A DNA stretch of 64,000 nucleotides from Allobosea sp. BH3 (GCF_025499465.1 NZ_JAIMCA010000002.1:496001-560000), one strand, 5' to 3'; numbered from the stretch's first letter, positions 27,400 to 36,946 are shown. A program made the numbers and translations. The notes: generated by a model from the letters alone, not told the origin.

Positions 27400-28923
27400 T
27401 CACCGGCCGGCCATCGCGACCTTCTCCCGCCGCCGCTCCATCGAGGAGGGAATGCGAAGGGATTCACGGTACTTCGCCACGGTGCGCCGGGCGATGTCGA
27501 TGCCGCCGGCCTTCAGCTTCGTGACGATGGCATCGTCCGAGAGCACGTCGGAGGGGCTCTCCTCGTCGATCATGTGCTTGATGCGGAAGCGCACGGCCTC
27601 GGCCGAATGCGCCTCGCCATAGCCTGTCGCAGCGATGGCCGCCGAGAAGAAATACTTCATCTCGAAGACGCCGCGCGAGCAGGTCAGATACTTGTTCGAC
27701 GTCACGCGCGAGACGGTCGATTCATGCATGCCGATGGCGTCGGCGACCGTCTTGAGGTTGAGCGGGCGCAGATGCTCGACGCCGTGGGCGAAGAAGCCGT
27801 CCTGCTGACGGACGATCTCGCTGGCGACCTTCAGGATGGTGCGGGCGCGCTGCTCCAGCGAACGGGTCAGCCAGTTCGCCGTCTGCAGGCATTCGGCGAT
27901 GAAGGCCTTGTCCTCGTCGTTGCGGGCCGCCTTCGAGACGCGGGCATGATAGGTCTGGTTGACCAGCAGGCGCGGCAATGTGTCCGGGTTGAGGTCGATC
28001 AGCCAGGAGCCGTCCGGCGCGGCGCGGATGAAGACGTCCGGCACCACGGTTTCGGCCGCCGAGCCGCCGAAGGCCCGGCCGGGCTTCGGGTCGAGCCGGC
28101 GGATCTCGCCGACCATGTCGGCAATGTCCTCGTCGTCGACACCGCAGACCCGCTTCAGCGCCGCGAAATCGCGCTTGGCGACGAGGTGGAGATTGGCGAC
28201 CAGGGCCTGCATCGCCGGGTCAAAGCGGTTGCGGTCGCGCAGCTGGATCGACAGGCATTCGGCGACATCACGCGCCGCCACGCCGGAGGGATCGAAGCCC
28301 TGGACGATGCCGAGCACGGCCTCGACGCGCAGGGGCGCCACGCCGAGCCGCTCGGCGATGTCGGCGATCGGCTCGCCGAGATAGCCGCTGTCGTCGACAG
28401 CATCGACGAGGTGGCGGCCGATGATGCGGTCGGCCGGATCGGTGATCGCGAGGTCCAGCTGGGCGCTGAGATGATCGTGCAGCGAGATTTCCGTCGTCAG
28501 CCCGCTCTCGAAACCGTCAGGCCCGTCCTCGAAGGAGCCGCCGCGCGAGCCATAGGCGCCGCCGATGATCGGCAGGCTGTCGACGCCGCCCGCATCGCTG
28601 CGCGCCGCGCTCGGCTGCTCGCTCTGGAAGACGTTGTCGAGCCCGGTCCCAAGCCGGCCCTCGATGCCCTCCTGGGTATTCAGGCTCTCGGCGCGGGCGT
28701 AGCTCTCGGGGTCGGCATCGTGCAGGCCGTCGGCGCCATCGGCCCGGACCGGCAGGTCGGACCCCTCATCACGCTCCAGCAGCGGATTCCGCTCAAGCTC
28801 GCCATCGACGAAATTCTGCAATTCGAGATGAGAGAGCTGAAGGAGCTTGATCGCCTGCAGCAGCTGCGGCGTCATCACCAGGGACTGTCCCTGGCGCAGC
28901 TCCATGCGCGGCATCATCGCCAT
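27400..28923 (-). CDS. rpoN: RNA polymerase sigma-54 factor
   Basis: The 507-residue protein has the Gln-rich activator-interacting region I (ELRQGQSLVMTPQLLQAIKL), an acidic linker, the core-binding domain, the HTH (TVADAIGMHESTVSRVTSNK) and the RpoN box ARRTVAKYRE, which contacts the -24 element. It directs transcription of nitrogen and other genes together with enhancer-binding ATPases. It lies between lptB and hpf in the usual alphaproteobacterial order; a 242-base gap separates it from lptB. Confidence 0.97.
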   Translation of the reverse strand: MAMMPRMELRQGQSLVMTPQLLQAIKLLQLSHLELQNFVDGELERNPLLERDEGSDLPVRADGADGLHDADPESYARAESLNTQEGIEGRLGTGLDNVFQSEQPSAARSDAGGVDSLPIIGGAYGSRGGSFEDGPDGFESGLTTEISLHDHLSAQLDLAITDPADRIIGRHLVDAVDDSGYLGEPIADIAERLGVAPLRVEAVLGIVQGFDPSGVAARDVAECLSIQLRDRNRFDPAMQALVANLHLVAKRDFAALKRVCGVDDEDIADMVGEIRRLDPKPGRAFGGSAAETVVPDVFIRAAPDGSWLIDLNPDTLPRLLVNQTYHARVSKAARNDEDKAFIAECLQTANWLTRSLEQRARTILKVASEIVRQQDGFFAHGVEHLRPLNLKTVADAIGMHESTVSRVTSNKYLTCSRGVFEMKYFFSAAIAATGYGEAHSAEAVRFRIKHMIDEESPSDVLSDDAIVTKLKAGGIDIARRTVAKYRESLRIPSSMERRREKVAMAGR

Positions 28924-29165
28924 GCGCGAAAGGCCCTTTCCACAGGCGCGCCGGTCGGCACGCTTTTTGCTTCCAAGGGGACAGTAGCGCCAGCTTTTCG
29001 CCGCGTCAAAGGCCCTGCCTTATCCGCAGGCAGGAACGATAATGCGCCGCAGCGCGATCTCGCAACTGCAAAATCCTTGCGAGGCAGGGATCGCCTGAAA
29101 AACTCCACCCTCATCCGCCGAGGCGTCGCCGATGCGACCCCTCGGAATGACGGCCGGGCAGACCG

Positions 29166-30059
29166 TCAGAGGCGGAAATCCTCTCCGAGGTAGACGCGGC
29201 GCACATCGGGATTGGCGATGATGTCCGCCGGCGAGCCCTCGGTCAGCACGCGTCCGGAGTGGATGATGTAGGCGCGGTCGACGAGGCCGAGCGTCTCGCG
29301 GACGTTGTGGTCGGTGATCAGCACGCCGATCCCGCGATCGGTCAGCTGGCGCACCAGCGCCTGGATGTCGCCGACCGCGATCGGGTCGATGCCGGCGAAG
29401 GGCTCGTCGAGCAGGATGAAGGAGGGCTTGCCGGCGAGCGCGCGAGCGATCTCGCAGCGGCGGCGCTCGCCGCCGGACAGCGCGATCGAGGGCGCCTTGC
29501 GCAGCCGGGCGATGGTGAACTCGTCGAGAAGCTGGTCGAGCTGGCGCTCGCGCGCCTTCCGGTCCGGCTCCACCACTTCCAGAACGGAGCGGATGTTGTC
29601 CTCGACGGAGAGGCCGCGGAAGATCGAGGCTTCCTGCGGCAGGTAGCCGATGCCGAGGCGGGCGCGCTGATACATCGGCAGCGCGGTGATGTCGTTGCCT
29701 TCCAGCGAGATGACGCCGAAATCGGCGGCGACCAGCCCGGTGATCATGTAGAAGATCGTGGTCTTGCCGGCACCGTTCGGGCCGAGCAGGCCGACCGCCT
29801 CGCCCTGGCGCAGATAGAGGCTCGCATCGCTGACGACGGTGCGCCCGCCATAGCTCTTGCGCAGGTTACTGACCGCCAGGATGCCCGGCCCGCCGATGGC
29901 GGCGGCCGTCATGGCAGGCCGGCTCTGCACAGCCCGGCCTCGCCCGGAGAACAGGTCACGCAGGCGGCTGAAGGCACCGCCCTGCTGCGGGCCAGCATCG
30001 GGACGCGCCGACGCAGCCGAATGGCTGGCGGCGGGACGGGGAGCGTCGAAAACGGTCAC
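29166..30059 (-). CDS. lptB: LPS export ABC transporter ATP-binding protein LptB
   Basis: LptB drives lipopolysaccharide extraction from the inner membrane together with LptFG. The 297-residue protein has Walker A LLGPNGAGKTTIF, signature LSGGERRRCEIARAL, Walker B FILLDEPFAGIDPIA and LITDHNVRETL. The first 49 residues are a Pro/Ala/Arg-rich extension before the ABC domain; an internal ATG at 29912 is possible, but extended LptB is common in this order. The start at 30059 is GTG. It follows lptA across a short repeat array. Confidence 0.95.
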   Translation of the reverse strand: MTVFDAPRPAASHSAASARPDAGPQQGGAFSRLRDLFSGRGRAVQSRPAMTAAAIGGPGILAVSNLRKSYGGRTVVSDASLYLRQGEAVGLLGPNGAGKTTIFYMITGLVAADFGVISLEGNDITALPMYQRARLGIGYLPQEASIFRGLSVEDNIRSVLEVVEPDRKARERQLDQLLDEFTIARLRKAPSIALSGGERRRCEIARALAGKPSFILLDEPFAGIDPIAVGDIQALVRQLTDRGIGVLITDHNVRETLGLVDRAYIIHSGRVLTEGSPADIIANPDVRRVYLGEDFRL

Positions 30060-30097
30060 TGCTGCTCGTTCAGTTAGGGGCGAGATCAGTTGGCGCG

Positions 30098-30148
30098 CGA
30101 CCTCAATGGGTCGGCGACATCAATTGGTAGGCAACGTCAATTGGTCGG
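30098..30148. repeat. Three 17-base tandem copies spanning the lptA stop codon
   Basis: On the minus strand the units are CCGACCAATTGACGTTG, CCTACCAATTGATGTCG and CCGACCCATTGAGGTCG. The first contains the real lptA stop (TGA at 30139-30137). A further degenerate unit covers 30081-30097. Confidence 0.85.
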
Positions 30149-30883
30149 CTTGGGTGCCGGCTGGCCGGCGGCAGGCTTGTTCGCGTCCGTCTTGCTGCTG
30201 TCGGTCGAGTTCGGCACGAAGAAGCCCTGCACGCGGCCGCCCTTGTTGGTCTCGACATTGGCGACGCCCGTGACCGTGTTGTAGGTCAGCTTCTCGCCGC
30301 GCGTGATGTTCGGCCCGTCGTTCAGCGCCACGTTGCCGGTCATGATGACGACGTTGTTGGCGCGGTCGAACTCCGCATTGTCCGAGGTCGCGGCCTGGGT
30401 CTTGGAGACGACCGTGACCGGCCCCTTGCAGAGGATGCGCTTGATCGAGCTGTCATTCGCCTGGTTGCCGCCCGCGGCGGCCGCAGGGGCCGGCGCCGGG
30501 GTGGCGGCGCGGGCCGAGGCAGCCCCGCCCTGACCGCCGCGCCCTTCATAGAGCACAGTCATCTCCGAGCAGCGCACCGTCGTCTCGCCCTGGACCGCGA
30601 CGACATTGCCGGTGAAGACGGCCTTGTTCTCCTTGTCGAGCACATCGAGCTTGTCGGCGTCGATCTTGATCGGCTCCTTGCTGTCGCCGCCCAGCCCACC
30701 AAGCGGGGAGGACGCATTGCCCGCGCCGCGAGCCTTGCCCTGCACAGCAGGCTGCTGCGCCCATGCCGCCTGCGGCGCGCCGAGCAGGATCAGGCCCGCC
30801 GCCAGCAGCAGCGCCGCCCCGTGGAGCTCCTTCGTGCACGGAAAAATCCCGGCGAAGGAAAAGGTCTGGCCAGCCTTGGTCAT
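30137..30883 (-). CDS. lptA: LPS transport periplasmic protein LptA
   Basis: The 248-residue protein has a signal peptide (about residues 17-42, ending QAAWAQQ) and an OstA/LptA jelly-roll: IKIDADKLDVLDKENKAVF, GNVVAVQGETTVRCSEMTVL, then DNAEFDRANNVVIMTGNVAL and ITRGEKLTYNTVTGVANVE. A Gly/Ala/Pro-rich stretch of about 30 residues interrupts the domain near 115-145. LptA bridges LptC to LptD in the periplasm. Its ATG is one base after the lptC stop. Confidence 0.93.
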   Translation of the reverse strand: MTKAGQTFSFAGIFPCTKELHGAALLLAAGLILLGAPQAAWAQQPAVQGKARGAGNASSPLGGLGGDSKEPIKIDADKLDVLDKENKAVFTGNVVAVQGETTVRCSEMTVLYEGRGGQGGAASARAATPAPAPAAAAGGNQANDSSIKRILCKGPVTVVSKTQAATSDNAEFDRANNVVIMTGNVALNDGPNITRGEKLTYNTVTGVANVETNKGGRVQGFFVPNSTDSSKTDANKPAAGQPAPKPTN

Positions 30884-30884
30884 G

Positions 30885-31673
30885 TCACTGTCTCTTCCCG
30901 TTGCCGGCGCCATTGGCCGGCGCCTCGCCCGCGGGCGCGTCCCGATTCGCCTGCAGCAGCTCCAGCATCGGCGTGCTGCCTTCGCGCTCGGGCCCCGCAA
31001 TGGTACCTTTCGGCGCGTTCGGAATGAAGACCCGCACCCGCCCCTCGAAGACGATCAACTCGCCATTGTTCTTCACGTCAAGCGTGGCGGCGTCCACCGT
31101 AGTGTCGCCGAGGCTGACCTTGACCGGCTCCTTCGAGACGACGGCGCCGGATTTGAAGTCGATATCGGCAGTGCGCATCTGCATCGCGTGGCCGTTCTCG
31201 GTCTTGATGTTGACGTCGTCGACGAGCCGCAGCTTCTCCTTCTGCGTGTCGAACAGCCCGGTCCGGGCATTCACCGTCACCCAACCTTCGCGCTCCATCT
31301 GGATGCGCGCCGTCAGCGCCTGCAGCTCGACCTGGGTCGGGTTGCGGATTTCCTGGAAGGCGTTCTCGGCCGTGACCTGATAGGGCCGGTTGTCCTTGCG
31401 ATAGCCGGAGAGCTTCGGCGTCTCCATCTTGACCTTGCCGCCGCTGATGCCGACCGAGCTCACGGAGACATTGGCGAGCTTGCCGCCGAGCGGGCTGAGG
31501 AAGGGAATCACCACCAGCGCCAGCACCAGAGCCACGGCCGCGACCGGAATCACGCCGCGCAGGATATGGACGAGCCGGGTGTGCCGGCGTGCAGCGCCGA
31601 AGGCCGCGCTGCGTCGAAGCGCCTGCGCGGTCAGCCTGCCGGCCGGGTCGTTGAAGGTCATTGCCACAGTCAT
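30885..31673 (-). CDS. lptC: LPS export protein LptC
   Basis: The 262-residue protein has one N-terminal membrane helix (GVIPVAAVALVLALVVIPF) and a periplasmic LptC domain with repeated strands (VKMETPKLSGYRKDNRPYQV, ALTARIQMEREGWVTVNAR, TENGHAMQMRTADIDFKSG). It passes LPS from LptBFG to LptA. It heads the lptC-lptA-lptB series. Upstream, a TTGACA box on the minus strand (31889-31884) could be a -35 element, but I find no good -10. Confidence 0.93.
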   Translation of the reverse strand: MTVAMTFNDPAGRLTAQALRRSAAFGAARRHTRLVHILRGVIPVAAVALVLALVVIPFLSPLGGKLANVSVSSVGISGGKVKMETPKLSGYRKDNRPYQVTAENAFQEIRNPTQVELQALTARIQMEREGWVTVNARTGLFDTQKEKLRLVDDVNIKTENGHAMQMRTADIDFKSGAVVSKEPVKVSLGDTTVDAATLDVKNNGELIVFEGRVRVFIPNAPKGTIAGPEREGSTPMLELLQANRDAPAGEAPANGAGNGKRQ

Positions 31674-31718
31674 GTCCCGCGCAATGGCAGCCGCTCACGG
31701 CATTTTCGTGTCGCTACG

Positions 31719-31764
31719 GCATCAGACCGAAAGGCGGAATCCACTTTTCGAAAGACTCCGATGC
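31719..31764. repeat. Dispersed palindromic repeat, family C, copy 1
   Basis: A 46-base palindrome bounded by GCATCAGACCGAAAGG and ACTCCGATGC, with GGAATCCACTTTTCG in the middle. The second copy is at 56742. It lies upstream of lptC. Confidence 0.85.
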
Positions 31765-31885
31765 CATACCTCATGGGTCGATCACCGCTATCGCGTCCGG
31801 GCGGACGCGCAATGATCCAGCAAAGGGAATCGCGCGCGCCCGCACCCATTCGCGTGAAGACTGACGCTAGAACCCTTCAAATTTG

Positions 31886-32500
31886 TCAAGCGTGCGCGAA
31901 GATGTCGGTCTCGCCCCAGCCCGCCAGATCGAGCTCGGCGCGATGGGGCAGGAAGTTGAAGCAGGCCCGGGCGAGATCGGTGCGCCCCTCGCGCGCCAGC
32001 ATCACCTCAAGCTTGGCGTGCAGCGCGTGCAGATGCAGCACGTCCGAGGCGGCATAGGTGAGCTGCGCCTCGCTCAACGTGTCCGCGCCCCAGTCCGAGG
32101 ATTGCTGCTGCTTCGAGAGCTCGACGCCCAGCAGCTCCCTCACCAGGTCCTTCAGCCCGTGGCGGTCGGTATAGGTGCGCGTCAGCTTCGAGGCGATCTT
32201 GGTGCAGTAGATCGGCGTGGTGACGACGCCGAAAGCCTGGCGCAGCACGGCGACATCGAAACGCGCGAAGTGAAAGAGCTTCAGCACCGCCGGGTCCTCC
32301 AGCAGGCGGATCAGGTTCTTCGGCCGCTCGCCGCCCTTCGGGATCTGGACGACATCGGCGGTCCCGTCGCCGCGCGAGAGCTGCACCACGCAGAGCCGGT
32401 CGCGATGCGGATTGAGGCCCAGCGTCTCGGTATCGATCGCGACGCTGGCTCCGGCTTCATAGCCGTCCGGCAGGTCGCCGCGATGGAAACGGATGGTCAT
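31886..32500 (-). CDS. rnd: Ribonuclease D-like 3'-5' exonuclease
   Basis: The 204-residue protein has the DEDDy exonuclease motifs: AIDTETLGL (Exo I), LFHFARFDVAVL (Exo II) and YAASDVLHLHAL (Exo III). It lacks the HRDC domains of full RNase D, as is normal for the short alphaproteobacterial form beside lptC. It trims the 3' ends of structured RNAs such as tRNA precursors. ATG at 32500 opens the conserved domain. Confidence 0.92.
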   Translation of the reverse strand: MTIRFHRGDLPDGYEAGASVAIDTETLGLNPHRDRLCVVQLSRGDGTADVVQIPKGGERPKNLIRLLEDPAVLKLFHFARFDVAVLRQAFGVVTTPIYCTKIASKLTRTYTDRHGLKDLVRELLGVELSKQQQSSDWGADTLSEAQLTYAASDVLHLHALHAKLEVMLAREGRTDLARACFNFLPHRAELDLAGWGETDIFAHA

Positions 32501-32750
32501 GCTCGAAACCTCGCTGGCCGGCGGGAAGCCCCGCCAAACGGCCTTGTTCACGATTCGCTGATCGCTTGCTCAGCGCCCGCCGGGACGGACGCATTTCCGC
32601 AGCTAGCGGCCGGATCGGCGCGGTTCAAGCTCTTTCTGCAGCAGCTGGCCAAAGCGGCACAGGCTGCACCCCGCCTCGTTAACCTTTTATTCACCATGTG
32701 CTTCAACTGCGGGGCCCGGCATGCGACAAGGGCTGGAGGGAGCTCCAAGC

Positions 32751-33176
32751 ATGGTCCTGATCCGCCTGTTCAGCGATTTCGACGGCCGCATCGGCCTGCG
32801 GGCCTTCTGGCTCGGCAGCGCGATCGTGGCGTTGACGCTGCTGGCTCTGCAGCGGATCGTGCCGCAGTTCACCGATCGCCAGACCGCGCAGACGGCCCTC
32901 GCCTTCATCAACGCCTTCGCGCTGTTTCCCTGGGCCGCGCTCGCGGCCAAACGCGCCAACGACCGTGGCAGCGTTCCGCTCTTCGGCATCCTGCTGATCT
33001 GCGCCATCGTGCTGCCCGAGCAGCTGCGCCAGTATCTGCCCTTCGGCTGGCGCCCCTCGCTGGAAGCGATCTCGACCATCGCCTGGATCGTGGCCTTCAT
33101 CGATCTCGGCCTGATGCCTTCGGCAAAGCCCGAGGAGGCCGCTCAGCCAGCCGTCGCAGAGGCCGGTTCCACCTGA
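32751..33176 (+). CDS. DUF805 family membrane protein
   Basis: A 141-residue inner-membrane protein that begins with LFSDFDGRIGLRAFWLG, the DUF805 entry motif, followed by about four hydrophobic helices and the conserved AAKRANDRGSVP loop. Function of the family is unknown. GGAGGGAG lies eight bases before the ATG at 32751, which I prefer to an ATG ten codons upstream. It is followed 25 bases later by dapE. Confidence 0.88.
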   Translation: MVLIRLFSDFDGRIGLRAFWLGSAIVALTLLALQRIVPQFTDRQTAQTALAFINAFALFPWAALAAKRANDRGSVPLFGILLICAIVLPEQLRQYLPFGWRPSLEAISTIAWIVAFIDLGLMPSAKPEEAAQPAVAEAGST

Positions 33177-33201
33177 GCCGAAAGCGCGCTAAAGCCGCGC
33201 C

Positions 33202-34413
33202 ATGACGACCGAGCCCGCCGCCTCCGCCCCTGCCCTCTCCTTCGATCCCGCCGATCCGGTCGCGCTGACGCAGGCGCTGGTGCGCTGCCCGTCGGTGACG
33301 CCGCAGGAGGGCGGCGCGCTCGCGCTGCTCGCCGCCGTGCTGGGAGCCGAGGGCTATGACGTGCATCGCCCGGTGTTCAGCGAGCCGGGCATGCCGGATA
33401 TCGAGAACCTCTATGCCCGCATCGGCACGCAGGCGCCGGTCTTCGTCATCGCCGGCCATAGCGATGTCGTACCCGTCGGGGACGAGGCCGCATGGAGCCG
33501 CGAGCCCTTCGCCGGCGCCATCGAGAACGGCATCCTCTACGGGCGCGGCGCCTGCGACATGAAGGGCGGGCTCGCATCGATGGTCTCGGCCGCGATCCGC
33601 TACCGCCGCGAGAACCCGCAAGCGCCGGGCTCGATCGCCTTCCTGGTCACCGGCGACGAGGAAGGCCCCGCCGTCAACGGCACGGTGAAGCTGCTCAAAT
33701 GGGCGCATGAGCGCGGCGAGCGCTTTGACCACTGCATCCTGGGCGAGCCGACCAACCCGGCAGCGATGAGCGACATGGTCAAGATCGGCCGGCGCGGCTC
33801 ACTGTCCGGCGAGCTGACGGTCAAGGGCATCCAGGGCCATGTCGGCTATCCGCATCTCGCCGACAATCCGATCCGCGTCATGGTGCGCCTGCTGGCCGCG
33901 CTCGACGCCGCACCACTCGACACCGGCACCGAGCATTTCGACGCCAGCAATCTCGAGGTGACGACGCTCGATGTCGGGAACCCGGCGACGAACGTCATTC
34001 CCGCCCAGGCGAAGGCGGTGTTCAACATCCGCTTCAACGATGTCTGGATGCCCGAGACGCTCGCCGCCGAGATCGAGCGGCGGCTGCAGGAGGCTGCCGG
34101 CAACGCCGTGCGCTACGAGATCAAATTCCGCCCGACCAACTCTGTCGCGTTCCTGACGCAGCCCGGCCCGTTCGTCGCGATGGTCGCCGATGCGGTCGAG
34201 GCCGAGACGGGCAAGCGCCCGGCGCTCTCCACCACGGGCGGCACCTCCGACGCCCGATTCATCAAGAACTATTGCCCGGTGGTGGAATACGGCGTCGTCG
34301 GCAAGACGATGCACCAGATCGACGAATGCGTGGCGGTCGCGGATCTCTCGGCGCTGGAGCGGATCACGCATCGTTTACTCGCCAGCTATTTTGCAGTGCA
34401 ACATAGGGCTTGA
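33202..34413 (+). CDS. dapE: Succinyl-diaminopimelate desuccinylase
   Basis: The 403-residue M20 enzyme removes succinate from N-succinyl-LL-diaminopimelate on the lysine/peptidoglycan route. It shows CPSVTPQEGG, the metal motif VIAGHSDVVPVGD, GRGACDMKGGLASM, and the Glu pair in VTGDEEGPAVNG, then STTGGTSDARFI, all characteristic of DapE rather than ArgE. It has an extended N-terminus of about 15 residues. It complements dapB at 47.2 kb. Confidence 0.96.
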   Translation: MTTEPAASAPALSFDPADPVALTQALVRCPSVTPQEGGALALLAAVLGAEGYDVHRPVFSEPGMPDIENLYARIGTQAPVFVIAGHSDVVPVGDEAAWSREPFAGAIENGILYGRGACDMKGGLASMVSAAIRYRRENPQAPGSIAFLVTGDEEGPAVNGTVKLLKWAHERGERFDHCILGEPTNPAAMSDMVKIGRRGSLSGELTVKGIQGHVGYPHLADNPIRVMVRLLAALDAAPLDTGTEHFDASNLEVTTLDVGNPATNVIPAQAKAVFNIRFNDVWMPETLAAEIERRLQEAAGNAVRYEIKFRPTNSVAFLTQPGPFVAMVADAVEAETGKRPALSTTGGTSDARFIKNYCPVVEYGVVGKTMHQIDECVAVADLSALERITHRLLASYFAVQHRA

Positions 34414-34477
34414 CGGCCGGGAACCGAGGCTCATTATCTCCGTTAGACGAAAGTCTAAGAACACGGAGTATGGGGTG

Positions 34478-35062
34478 ATGAGGCTGGCGACCGATGACGT
34501 CGCGCGCTCGTTGCGCGGTTCGTGGCACCTGATGACCCGGGGTGCCGAGGCTATGCAGGAGTTCGACCTTAGCCGCGACGGGTTCTGGCGCTCCTTCCTC
34601 GCCTTCGCGCTGATGCTGCCGGCGACGATCGCCATCCTCGCCGCCGTGCGCCTGACCGCCGGCCTGCCGAACAGCGCGGGCCTGTTCACCGCGCCCGCTC
34701 TGGTTCTCGCCGTCATCGGGGCGCTCTGCCTCGCCATACTCGCAGTGCCGGCGCTGCTGATCGCGCTGAGGCCGGAGCTCGGCCACGCGCCACACTTCAC
34801 CAGCTTCGTGATTGCCTGGAACTGGGCCGGCATCGTCTCAGCCAGCCTTATGGCCGTGCCCGCCGCCGTCCATGCGATCGGCTGGTCACCGCCGGAGCTT
34901 GCCGTAATGCAAGCCGCCTTTTTCGCGGCGATCGTGCTCCGGCTGCGCTACTGCGTGGCGCGCGCCGCCTTCGGGCCAGAAGCGAGGGGCATCGCGCTGC
35001 CGCTGGTGATCGCCAGCGTCGTGCTCGACTATGGCGTGATCCGGCTGTTCGGCCTGTTCTAA
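34478..35062 (+). CDS. Polytopic membrane protein of unknown function
   Basis: The 194-residue product has a soluble N-terminus with a Ser/Arg helix, FDLSRDGFWRSFLAFALML, then about five membrane helices. The plan resembles YIP1-like bacterial membrane proteins, but I do not recognise a specific family. ATG at 34478 has GGAG nine bases upstream. It lies between dapE and truA (convergent with the latter). Confidence 0.75.
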   Translation: MRLATDDVARSLRGSWHLMTRGAEAMQEFDLSRDGFWRSFLAFALMLPATIAILAAVRLTAGLPNSAGLFTAPALVLAVIGALCLAILAVPALLIALRPELGHAPHFTSFVIAWNWAGIVSASLMAVPAAVHAIGWSPPELAVMQAAFFAAIVLRLRYCVARAAFGPEARGIALPLVIASVVLDYGVIRLFGLF

Positions 35063-35070
35063 GCCTGGCC

Positions 35071-35112
35071 TCCTTCGAGACGCCGCTTCGCGGCTCCTCC
35101 GGATCAGGGCTC
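35071..35112. repeat. Single degraded family B repeat unit
   Basis: TCCTTCGAGACGCCGC followed by GCGGCTCCTC and GGATCAGGGCT match the right half of the 4684-4798 element with small changes. It sits between the convergent membrane-protein and truA genes. Confidence 0.75.
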
Positions 35113-35130
35113 AGACCTTCCGATGGACCT

Positions 35131-35871
35131 TCAGTAATCCACACCCGCCAGATAGAGCCCGCAAGAGGGCGCCAGCGCCGCGCATTGCGAGCGATCGCGC
35201 GCCGCCAGCACCTTGCCCATCTGCTGCTCCGGCCAGCGGCCGGCGCCGACCATCTTCAGGCTGCCGACGATCGAGCGGATCTGATGGTGCAGGAAGGAGC
35301 GGGCATGGGCGTAGACCACGATCTCCGCCCCCTCGCGCCGGACATCGAGCCGGTCGAGCGTGCGGATCGGGCTGTTGGCCTGGCATTCGGCGGCGCGGAA
35401 GGTGGTGAAGTCGTGCTTGCCCAGCAGCGCCTTGGCGGAACGGTCCATCGCTTCGTGATCGAGCTTCACCGGGACATGCCAGACCCGGCCGCGGTCGAGC
35501 GCCGGCGGGGCGCGGCGGTCGAGGATGCGATAGATGTAGTAGCGACGCGTCGCTGAGATGCGGGCGTCGAAATCGGCCGGAACGATCTCTGCGCTCAACA
35601 CGCTGACCGGGAAGCGTGCCTTCAACCGTGCATTGGTGGCGTCGCGCACGACATCGGTGCGCCATTCCTTCTCGATATCGACATGCGCGACCTGATGAGT
35701 GGCGTGGACGCCGGCATCTGTGCGGCCGGCACAATGCAGCCGGACGGGATGGCCGCAGAAGGCCTCGACCGCTTCCTCGACGCTCTGCTGCACCGAGGGA
35801 TCGGTCGCCTGACGCTGCCAGCCTGAGAAGGGCGTGCCGTCATATTCGATGACGAGCTTGTAGCGCGGCAT
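35131..35871 (-). CDS. truA: tRNA pseudouridine synthase A
   Basis: TruA makes pseudouridine at tRNA positions 38-40. The 246-residue protein starts YKLVIEYDGTPFSGWQRQ and carries the catalytic Asp in CAGRTDAGVHATHQ, then RRYYIYRIL and the C-terminal HARSFLHHQIRSIVGSLK. Its ATG overlaps the fmt stop by one base (TGATG), so translation is coupled within the def / fmt-truA cluster. Confidence 0.96.
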   Translation of the reverse strand: MPRYKLVIEYDGTPFSGWQRQATDPSVQQSVEEAVEAFCGHPVRLHCAGRTDAGVHATHQVAHVDIEKEWRTDVVRDATNARLKARFPVSVLSAEIVPADFDARISATRRYYIYRILDRRAPPALDRGRVWHVPVKLDHEAMDRSAKALLGKHDFTTFRAAECQANSPIRTLDRLDVRREGAEIVVYAHARSFLHHQIRSIVGSLKMVGAGRWPEQQMGKVLAARDRSQCAALAPSCGLYLAGVDY

Positions 35872-36800
35872 CAGAGCCGCCCGCCGGCCCCAAGGCGTGC
35901 TCCGCGCAGGAACTCCGCCCCGCTCATCGGCGCCTTGCCCGCGCGCTGGACCTGCAGCAGCTTCACTGCGCCGACCGCGCAGGCGACCGTGCCCTCATCG
36001 TCGAGCAGCGTGCCCGGCTCGGCCGCACCACCGGCGCGCGCCGTGCGCAGCACCTTCAAACGCTCCGGTCCCTTGCCGAGGTCGATTTCGGCGAAGGCAC
36101 CCGGGAAGGGCGAGAGGCCGCGCACGAGATCATGCACCTGTTGGGCCGGCAGCTCCCAGCTCAGCTTCGCCTCGGCATTGGCGATCTTGGCGGCGTAAGT
36201 GACGCCCTCTTCCAGCTGTGGCGTGAACTGCAGACCGCCACGGCCGAGCGCGGCGAGCGCGCGCACCATCAAGTCGGCGCCGAGACGGCTCAGCCCATCA
36301 TGCAGCTCGCCCGCCGTCATGTCCGGCCCGATGGCGAGCGTCTCGACCATGCCGACCGGGCCGGTATCGAGCCCGGCCTCCATCTTCATGACGCAGACGC
36401 CGCTCTCGGCATCGCCCGCCATGATCGCGCGCTGGATCGGCGCCGCGCCGCGCCAGCGCGGCAGCAGCGAGGCATGAAGGTTCAGGCAGCCGAGCTCCGG
36501 CAGATCGAGAATCGCCTGAGGCAGGATCATGCCGTAGGCGACGACGACCGCGACATCGGCCTGATGCGAGGCGATGATCTCGGCCTGCTCCGGCGTCTTC
36601 AGCGTCGAAGGTGTGAAGACCGGGATACCGAAACGCTCGGCCGCCCTGTGGACCGGCGAGGGCTTGAGTTCCAGCCCCCTGCCCGCCTGCGCCGGAGCGC
36701 GGGTGTAGCAGGCGACGACCTCGTGTCCCTGTCCGACGATCTCGGTCAGCACCGGCACGGCGAAATCCGGCGTGCCCATGAAGATGACGCGCAAACTCAT
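35871..36800 (-). CDS. fmt: Methionyl-tRNA formyltransferase
   Basis: Fmt formylates initiator Met-tRNA using 10-formyl-THF. The 309-residue protein begins [15 protein letters not shown] and has the catalytic [20 protein letters not shown] (His and Asn) and [17 protein letters not shown]-like segment (here [18 protein letters not shown]), with a C-terminal tRNA-binding domain. It works with def, encoded 147 bases upstream on the same strand, in N-terminal formyl-Met processing. Confidence 0.96.
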   Translation of the reverse strand: MSLRVIFMGTPDFAVPVLTEIVGQGHEVVACYTRAPAQAGRGLELKPSPVHRAAERFGIPVFTPSTLKTPEQAEIIASHQADVAVVVAYGMILPQAILDLPELGCLNLHASLLPRWRGAAPIQRAIMAGDAESGVCVMKMEAGLDTGPVGMVETLAIGPDMTAGELHDGLSRLGADLMVRALAALGRGGLQFTPQLEEGVTYAAKIANAEAKLSWELPAQQVHDLVRGLSPFPGAFAEIDLGKGPERLKVLRTARAGGAAEPGTLLDDEGTVACAVGAVKLLQVQRAGKAPMSGAEFLRGARLGAGGRL

Positions 36801-36946
36801 ACGCTGAATATGACTCCGTAACGGACAGCACCCCGGCAGCCAGAGACTGGACCAGGATCCATGCCTGAACCTTTCGGCAGGCGCTCAGGCACAGTGGCCG
36901 GATCGGGGCCTCTCCCCATCCGGGACGACAATCGCCGCGATAGAAC

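Noticed and set aside
27286-29193. 635-codon plus-strand frame opposite rpoN
   Set aside because: Shadow of rpoN; no family features and no ribosome site.
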